Shown: one piece after another, positions 31,888 through 36,356 of the stretch
Numbering within the stretch: position 1 is the stretch's first letter
How the letters are laid out: every line of letters begins with the position of its first letter
DNA from: Acidobacteriota bacterium
GTDB lineage: Bacteria > Acidobacteriota > Terriglobia > Terriglobales > Acidobacteriaceae
Length of the DNA: 36,356 bases
Assembly: GCA_021828835.1 (NCBI GenBank)
Contig: JAJZCY010000011.1
Location: 1-36,356 of the forward strand
Direction of reading: 5' to 3'
Notes under the pieces: model-generated
What the model was told of the DNA's origin: nothing
The model's input: the letters and a program-made list of their open reading frames with translations, nothing else
The model's database searches: none
Translations under genes and position numbers: made by a program

Positions 31888-32190
31888 TTACCGGCCGCCG
31901 CCCAGCATGGCGTCGACCAGCTTCGAGGCCACCGCCGCGGCGGGTACGCTGTAGGTGCCGGCCGCGAGCGCAGCCTGCACCGCGGTCACCTTGTCGGCCC
32001 GCACGCCGTCCGCACCGGCGATCTGTGCAGCCTCATTGCCGGCACTGCTCAGTGTCGCCCGGTCCGTACTGGCGCCATCCGTACCTGCGGCTCCGGTACG
32101 CCCGCTCCGCCGAAGTTCAACCTCCGCCGATGTGGCCCCGCCAATCCCCAGTAGGTTTCCCAGGTTCTCCACATTGTTGTAAATCTCCAT
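31888..32190 (-). CDS. flgM: Anti-sigma-28 factor FlgM
   Basis: The 100-aa protein binds FliA (sigma-28) and is secreted after hook completion, releasing late gene expression. The C-terminal half VRADKVTAVQAALAAGTYSV followed by AAAVASKLVDAML is the FlgM sigma-binding region (RxDKVxxIxxxIxxGxYxV). The N-terminal half is disordered and Gly/Thr/Ser-rich. ATG 32190 is chosen because AGGAG lies seven bases upstream; an in-frame start at 32205 would add five residues. A consensus sigma-28 promoter ends about 20 bp upstream, giving negative feedback on its own activator. The gene is followed by flgN. Confidence 0.9.
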   Translation of the reverse strand: MEIYNNVENLGNLLGIGGATSAEVELRRSGRTGAAGTDGASTDRATLSSAGNEAAQIAGADGVRADKVTAVQAALAAGTYSVPAAAVASKLVDAMLGGGR

Positions 32191-32211
32191 CGCACGGCTC
32201 CTCACTCGACC

Positions 32212-32238
32212 TTATCGGCTGCCTCCCAGCTGACTTTA
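32212..32238 (-). promoter_or_regulatory. Sigma-28 (FliA) promoter for flgM-flgN-flgK-flgL
   Basis: On the minus strand TAAA (32238-32235) and GCCGATAA (32219-32212) are separated by exactly 15 bases, matching the enterobacterial FliA consensus at all 12 defined positions. Transcription would start near 32205, some 15 bases before the flgM ATG and just upstream of its AGGAG. It fills the gap between the flgJ stop (32240) and flgM. Confidence 0.85.
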
Positions 32239-32239
32239 G

Positions 32240-32572
32240 TCACAAAAGATTCCTTAGATCGGTATTTTTCTGCCGATTTGCGGTTGCTCTTCCCTGCACG
32301 GGTTCCGTTCGGAAACGGGAGAGCTCGCGAACAATCCGCTCGGCAATGCCAAATCCACCCTGCTGGCTGATGCCCTGGGCCAGAGCCTGCGCAGCAAACT
32401 CCCCCAGCGCCGAGCCGGAGTCGCTCTCCTCCTCGCCGCCCGTCAGCCCATCGCCCGCGCTCAGCGGCTTGAGCAGTTCCTCCATCATCTGCCCCTCAAA
32501 CTCGTGCGCAGCCCGCACCAGCCGCGGCGAAGGCGCCGGCCCTGTTCCCGCATCCATACCCGTGACCAGCAT
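32240..32572 (-). CDS. flgJ: FlgJ N-terminal-type rod-binding protein (no muramidase domain)
   Basis: The 110-aa protein corresponds to the rod-capping half of FlgJ. LVRAAHEFEGQMMEELLKPL and the later ALAQGISQQGGFGIAERIVREL match the conserved rod-binding domain. The C-terminal peptidoglycan hydrolase domain of enterobacterial FlgJ is absent, so wall penetration must use a separate enzyme, as in many non-enteric bacteria. ATG 32572 is close behind AAGGACG; ATG 32557 is an alternative. It follows flgI with a 65-bp gap holding a short GGGAACA-type repeat. Confidence 0.82.
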   Translation of the reverse strand: MLVTGMDAGTGPAPSPRLVRAAHEFEGQMMEELLKPLSAGDGLTGGEEESDSGSALGEFAAQALAQGISQQGGFGIAERIVRELSRFRTEPVQGRATANRQKNTDLRNLL

Positions 32573-32603
32573 CGTCCTTACCCCTCCGAATCACTGCCCG
32601 CCT

Positions 32604-32633
32604 GTTCCCTGCTCCCTCGTTCCCTTGTTCCCC
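32604..32633. repeat. Short tandem repeat (GTTCCCT-like units) between flgI and flgJ
   Basis: About four imperfect 7-8-bp units read GTTCCCT, GCTCCCT, CGTTCCCT, TGTTCCCC on the plus strand, which is GGGAACA-like on the coding strand. The unit sits 30-60 bases before the flgJ start, so length variation could change the spacing of the flgJ leader. Confidence 0.5.
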
Positions 32634-32637
32634 ACCC

Positions 32638-33792
32638 TTACATCACTTCCAGGTCCGCCTCCAGAGCGCCGGCCTCCTTCATCGCCTGCAGGATCGAGAT
32701 CACGTCGCGGGCCCCGGCGCCGATCCGCTGCAACTCCTGCACCAGATCCTCGACGGTTGCGCCCTCCTTGAGGTCGATCCGGTTCACGGGTTTGTCCTGG
32801 GCGTTGACATCGGTCTGCTGCACCACCTGGGTATTGCCCCTCCCCAGAGGGTTCGGTTGCGAGACCTCGAAGCGCGAGATGACGTGCACGCTCAGGCCGC
32901 CGTGCAAGATCGAAACCGGCTGTAGATGCACGGTCCCGCCGATCACCACGGTTCCGGTACGTTCATTCACCACCACCCGCGCGCGTGGGTAGACCTCGAT
33001 CTCCGCCTCCTCCACTTTGTCGAGAAGCTGGGCGGGATCTTCACCCGGACGAAGCAGGATCTCCACCCGCCGGCTGTCGGCTGCGCGGGCGCGCTTGCCC
33101 CCGAGCGCCTTGTCGATGGCCGCCGCCATGCGTTCGGCGGTGTGAAAATCGGCGTCGTTCAACAGCACGTTCACCGCGCGCATCTGCTTCAGGTCCACCG
33201 AGACCGCGCGCTCCACCAGTCCCCCGCCCGGAATCCGCGCTGTGGTGGGATGGTTCATCTGGCGCACGTTTCCGGCCGAAGCCACCATGTATCCGCCCAG
33301 CACCAGCGGTCCCTGGGCTTCGGCGTAGATCTGGCCGTCGGGCGCATAGAGCGGCGTCATCAGCAGAATGCCGCCCTCCAGCGAACGGGCGTCTCCTGCC
33401 GAGGAGACCGTCACATCCACCTTCGAGCCGGGCATGCTGAAGGGCGGCAGCGTAGCCACCACAAAAACCGCTGCCATATTCTTCACCTGCATGTTGTTGG
33501 CGCTCATCGCGCCGGTCTGGGGCACGGTTACGCCCATCCGCTCCAGGGCTGAAACCAGCGTCTGCGCGGGGAAGACCGTCTGCTGGCTGTCGCCGCTGCC
33601 GCGCAACCCCACAACCAGGCCGTAGCCCACGAGCTGGTTATCGCGGATGCCCTCGATGGTGGCCACATCCTTGATCCGCGCCAGGTGACCCGGCTGCTGC
33701 GCGACGAGAGGACCCAAAGCGAATCCCAGGACCGCCGCCGGCAGCCGTCTCCCACCCATGCAAAGAATCCCCCACTGTCTCGCGCGTTTCAT
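32638..33792 (-). CDS. flgI: Flagellar P-ring protein FlgI
   Basis: The 384-aa periplasmic protein forms the P-ring around the rod in the peptidoglycan layer. The signal peptide ends near residue 32. The mature protein starts RIKDVATIEGIRDNQLVGYG, then GLRGSGDSQQTVFPAQTL, MSANNMQVKNMAAVFV, and near the C-terminus GATVEDLVQELQRIGAGARD followed by ISILQAMKEAGALEADLEVM, all FlgI signatures. The ATG at 33792 is followed by a basic n-region MKRARQWG, and GGGCGGGCG lies just upstream. It is 9 bp downstream of flgH. Confidence 0.96.
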   Translation of the reverse strand: MKRARQWGILCMGGRRLPAAVLGFALGPLVAQQPGHLARIKDVATIEGIRDNQLVGYGLVVGLRGSGDSQQTVFPAQTLVSALERMGVTVPQTGAMSANNMQVKNMAAVFVVATLPPFSMPGSKVDVTVSSAGDARSLEGGILLMTPLYAPDGQIYAEAQGPLVLGGYMVASAGNVRQMNHPTTARIPGGGLVERAVSVDLKQMRAVNVLLNDADFHTAERMAAAIDKALGGKRARAADSRRVEILLRPGEDPAQLLDKVEEAEIEVYPRARVVVNERTGTVVIGGTVHLQPVSILHGGLSVHVISRFEVSQPNPLGRGNTQVVQQTDVNAQDKPVNRIDLKEGATVEDLVQELQRIGAGARDVISILQAMKEAGALEADLEVM

Positions 33793-33801
33793 CGCCCGCC
33801 C

Positions 33802-34524
33802 TCAGAACACCAGAATCCGCTGCAGCCAGCGCACCAGCGGATTCTGCCGATAGGTCGAATCGTTCACGATTCCCTTCCCGGTGACCTCAAGCTCGAGATC
33901 CGTCATCGCCGCCGACTGCACCTGGTTTTGCGCGCTCACATCTTCAGGCCGCACCAGCCCGCGCAACCGGATCAGCTGCGTCTGCTGTGAGAAGGTGAGC
34001 TGGCGGGTGGCCTGCACCACCAGCATCCCGTTCGGCAGCACGTCGACCACCTCGGCTCCAAAGGTGGTCTCCAGGCTGGAATTGGTGGTGCTCTGCCCCT
34101 GCGCCGTAAGGCCCGACGAAGCCGTGGCTCCCACCAGGTTCTGCATGCTGTTGCCCGCCTTAAGCGCCCCAAACAGCGACGTCAGCGCCGAGTTGGCGTT
34201 CGACGCCCGCGCATTCTTGACCTGGCCATCGGTCGAGGCGGCCAGGTTCTCGCTGACCACGATCGAAACTACATCGTGCAGCCGGAAGGCCTTCACATCC
34301 GTGGCGAGCCGCACCAGTTGCCCGGAGGAACTCCACAGCGATCCCTCGCTGCGCACCTCGGCCGCCTGCTGCGCACGGACTCTCTCGATGTAGCTGCGCA
34401 GCGCGCTCTCCGGCGGGGTGGGCCTGGAGCCGGGCACCAGCGGAAGATGCTTCTTCGCCGAAGCTGCCGGAACCGCAAACAGCAGGAGGCAGATCAGCCA
34501 GGCGCTTCGAAGGCTCGCGTTCAT
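33802..34524 (-). CDS. flgH: Flagellar L-ring protein FlgH (no lipobox)
   Basis: The 240-aa protein forms the outer-membrane L-ring. SLWSSSGQLVRLATDVKAFR, then LHDVVSIVVSEN, and the C-terminal GLVRPEDVSAQNQVQSAAM, GKGIVNDS and LVRWLQRILVF are typical FlgH segments. Most FlgH are lipoproteins. Here the signal peptide ends AVPAASAKK with no cysteine at the cleavage site, so it appears to be cleaved by signal peptidase I. ATG 34524 is chosen because it overlaps the flgA stop as ATGA and follows GGGGAGAG; ATG 34536 is possible. Confidence 0.94.
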   Translation of the reverse strand: MNASLRSAWLICLLLFAVPAASAKKHLPLVPGSRPTPPESALRSYIERVRAQQAAEVRSEGSLWSSSGQLVRLATDVKAFRLHDVVSIVVSENLAASTDGQVKNARASNANSALTSLFGALKAGNSMQNLVGATASSGLTAQGQSTTNSSLETTFGAEVVDVLPNGMLVVQATRQLTFSQQTQLIRLRGLVRPEDVSAQNQVQSAAMTDLELEVTGKGIVNDSTYRQNPLVRWLQRILVF

Positions 34525-35009
34525 CGCTCTCCCCATCGGCTCGCAACCAGAGCCGCACGGCCCTTACCGAGCGCCACGGCGAAGAGCATCCGGTTGCCGG
34601 CCATCGTCCGCACGCGCAGCGTCGCGCCCAGACGGGCAGGCTCGAGCGCTACCACCAGCATCTCCATCGAGGCCATCGGCGTCTCCTCGGTCACCAGGAG
34701 CCGATCTCCCGCTCGAATGACGACAGACGCATTGGGCTTTGTTTCCTTTTTGGGTGTAGCGAAGGAATCAGGCTTTTGAATCCAGCGCCCCGGACCGCCT
34801 GCCGCACCGCGCAGCAACTGCCAGTCCACCCCCGTCGCCGGATCCCGGCGCGCCTCAACGAGCGCGCCGGCTTGGTTCCTTTCCTGAGCAAAGTCGCCTG
34901 CGGCGTCCGGAGCGCACTGGCCGCGCAGTGTAAGCAGAGGAAAGGTTGCAACCAGGGCTGCCATCCCCACCCAGGTTCCTCGCATTGTGCGCCGTCTCCG
35001 CATCTCCAC
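34521..35009 (-). CDS. flgA: FlgA-like P-ring assembly chaperone
   Basis: The 162-aa periplasmic protein is predicted to help FlgI assemble. The C-terminal part is the SAF-like FlgA domain: VVIRAGDRLLVTEETPMASM, MLVVALEPARLGATLRVRT and LFAVALGKGRAALVA. The N-terminal signal segment is MRGTWVGMAALVATFPLL. It is much shorter than FlgA proteins with the full N-terminal domain. The start is uncertain: GTG 35009, ATG 35003, or ATG 34985, the last giving the best signal peptide. It is immediately downstream of flgG and overlaps flgH by 4 bp. Confidence 0.75.
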   Translation of the reverse strand: MEMRRRRTMRGTWVGMAALVATFPLLTLRGQCAPDAAGDFAQERNQAGALVEARRDPATGVDWQLLRGAAGGPGRWIQKPDSFATPKKETKPNASVVIRAGDRLLVTEETPMASMEMLVVALEPARLGATLRVRTMAGNRMLFAVALGKGRAALVASRWGER

Positions 35010-35029
35010 TCATCCACTCTGCCCATGGG

Positions 35030-35818
35030 TTACCGGGTCATGTTGTTCACCTGCGAGTACATGTCGTCGGCCGCCTTAATCACCTTGGAGTTCGATTCGT
35101 AGGCGCGCTGCGCCAGAACCATCTGCACAAACTCCGTCACCACGTCGACGTTCGAGTTCTCGAGGTAGCCCTGCTGCAGCGTTCCCAGCCCTTCGGTTCC
35201 CCCCGGGTTGTCGAGCACCGGTGCGCCGGAGTTCAGCGTGGCATCGAGGAGATTGTTCCCGATCAACTGCAGGCCGCCTGGATTGGGAAAGGTCGCCAAC
35301 TGGATCTGCCCCAGTTGCGAGGGGTTCTGCTGGCCGGGCAATGTGGCGTTCACCACGCCGTATTCGGTGATCGTCACCGCCGTCGCGTTGGGGGGAATGG
35401 TGATGGTGGGAATCAGCGGATCGCCGTCGGTGGTCACGATGGTGCCCTGGTTGTTGAGATGGAATTGGCCGGCGCGCGTGTACGCAATGGTTCCGTCCGG
35501 ACGCTGCACCTGAAAGAAGCCCGCGCCCTGGATCGCCACATCCAGTGGGTTATCTGTTTCATTGAGCGAGCCCTGGGTGTTGATCACCTCGGTAGCCGCT
35601 GACTTGGTTCCCAGGCCGATCTGCAGCCCGGCCGAAACCGTGTTCTGGCTCTGCGCCGCGCCCGGGGTCACCAGGTTCTGGTAAACCATGTCCTGAAACT
35701 GCAGCCGCACCTGCCGGAATCCCGTGGTCGACGAGTTGGCCAGATTGTTGGCGATGGTGTCCAGGTTCATCTGTTGTGCGCTCATGCCGCTGGCTGCCGT
35801 ATACAAGGCTCGAATCAT
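35030..35818 (-). CDS. flgG: Flagellar distal rod protein FlgG
   Basis: The 262-aa distal rod protein matches the usual family length. The N-terminus MIRALYTAASGMSAQQMNLD and TIANNLANSSTTGFRQVRL is the rod signature. DNPLDVAIQGAGFFQVQ is the flagellar rod-hook core motif. The C-terminus GYLENSNVDVVTEFVQMVLA and RAYESNSKVIKAADDMYSQV completes the paired helices. It lies between flgF (18-bp gap) and flgA. Confidence 0.97.
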   Translation of the reverse strand: MIRALYTAASGMSAQQMNLDTIANNLANSSTTGFRQVRLQFQDMVYQNLVTPGAAQSQNTVSAGLQIGLGTKSAATEVINTQGSLNETDNPLDVAIQGAGFFQVQRPDGTIAYTRAGQFHLNNQGTIVTTDGDPLIPTITIPPNATAVTITEYGVVNATLPGQQNPSQLGQIQLATFPNPGGLQLIGNNLLDATLNSGAPVLDNPGGTEGLGTLQQGYLENSNVDVVTEFVQMVLAQRAYESNSKVIKAADDMYSQVNNMTR

Positions 35819-35836
35819 GTTTCTCCCCGTGCCGGA

Positions 35837-36356
35837 CTAGACCCTGGGCAGGTCCTCGGTCGCAAACTTGTTGAAGTCGGTGTGGAAGATCGTCAGCGCC
35901 CGCTGCATCATCTCGGCCTCGCGCTGCATCACCACCAGATCGAGCGAGCCCTGAATCACGTCCTGATTGGCGGACTCGAGCGCGCCCTGCCGCACCGCGG
36001 CATCCTTCGAGACGGCAGCTTTCGCTCTTGTTGGCGCAAGGTAGCGGTTGCCGCCCTCGGGGGTAAGATTGGTTTCCGCCGGAAACGTAAAGACGCCCAC
36101 CGTCGCCACCGCCCCGCCCGCCACCGAGATCGCGCCATCCAATCCCACCGCGATCTCGCCCGGAGGAATCGCGATCGGCTGTCCCGCTGCCGAGAGCACC
36201 GGCTCGCCCGCCGCCGTCTCCAGTTGCCCGCTGTGCGCACGATGAAAGCCGCCGTCGCGGGTGTAACGCAGCCCGTGTGCCGTACGGATCGCAAAGAAGC
36301 CCTGGCCCTGAATCGCCAGATCCAGGGGATTGCCGGTTTCCTGCATCGCGCCCTGA
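35837..36356 (-). CDS. flgF: Flagellar proximal rod protein FlgF, 5' end outside window
   Basis: About 173 residues of the C-terminal part are present; the frame stays open to the window edge. GNPLDLAIQGQGFFAIRT with RYTRDGGFHR is the rod/hook core, and GALESANQDVIQGSLDLVVM with MQRALTIFHTDFNKFATEDL forms the C-terminal helices. FlgF was chosen over another FlgG-like protein because it directly precedes flgG, the common flgF-flgG order. The N-terminal ANNIAN-type helix is missing only because of the window boundary. Confidence 0.85.
   Translation of the reverse strand, partial: QGAMQETGNPLDLAIQGQGFFAIRTAHGLRYTRDGGFHRAHSGQLETAAGEPVLSAAGQPIAIPPGEIAVGLDGAISVAGGAVATVGVFTFPAETNLTPEGGNRYLAPTRAKAAVSKDAAVRQGALESANQDVIQGSLDLVVMQREAEMMQRALTIFHTDFNKFATEDLPRV

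Noticed and set aside
31623-32771. Plus-strand frame of 382 codons across flgN, flgM and flgJ
   Set aside because: Spans several genuine minus-strand genes and a promoter; Ser/Arg/Pro-rich shadow translation.

Overview
The window looks like chromosome from a motile Acidobacteriota, most likely class Terriglobia. The grounds are high GC with GTG/TTG starts, a VWFA protein of the acidobacterial family, a TonB-family protein with a long cytoplasmic N-terminus, Ig-like repeats of a type common in acidobacterial proteins, GC-rich extragenic palindromes carrying GGGTGCC and GGTCTC, and the flagellar gene order. This placement rests on gene families recognised by eye, not on a search.

Layout. (1) 1-4040: the 3' end of a probable nagA meets an oppositely transcribed set of an acid-sphingomyelinase-like metallophosphoesterase, a nucleotide pyrophosphatase/phosphodiesterase homologue with a degraded metal site, and a BadF-type GlcNAc kinase. 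(2) 4038-9964: proline dehydrogenase, a zinc-ribbon protein, hemE-hemH, an enolase-superfamily dehydratase/racemase and ispG. (3) 9965-11534: a lower-GC orphan membrane-anchored gene between related palindromic repeats. (4) 11535-14236: an exported OB-fold-like protein, a spinster-type MFS transporter, and a TM2-protein/queF pair. (5) 14468-18190: a translationally coupled HlyD adaptor, TPR protein and TolC-type outer-membrane factor with no inner-membrane pump in the window, then tRNA-Arg(ACG). (6) 18337-24052: a TonB-family protein overlapped by a CpaE/TadZ-like ATPase that carries five Ig-like repeats, with a membrane diguanylate cyclase transcribed divergently. (7) 24127-28620: pnp, rpsO, a VWFA protein lacking a classical MIDAS, and a small conserved-looking protein. 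(8) 28678-36356: a flagellar rod/ring/hook-junction cluster on the minus strand, in transcription order flgF-flgG-flgA-flgH-flgI-flgJ(N)-flgM-flgN-flgK-flgL.

How the genes work together. The flagellar cluster runs from rod proteins through P- and L-rings to hook-filament junction proteins. Between flgJ and flgM lies an exact match to the FliA (sigma-28) promoter consensus, so flgM-flgN-flgK-flgL can be expressed as a late class while flgF to flgJ belong to an earlier one. hemE and hemH overlap and carry out two late heme steps.

The most unusual locus is 18337-22331. A soluble CpaE/TadZ-like receiver-ATPase is fused, with no signal peptide or membrane segment, to five approximately 76-residue Ig-like repeats normally found in exported proteins. 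It overlaps by 22 bp a TonB-like protein with a roughly 217-residue cytoplasmic N-terminus. A plausible reading is an envelope-spanning positioning or scaffold module, possibly connected to c-di-GMP through the divergent cyclase, but the sequence does not prove this.
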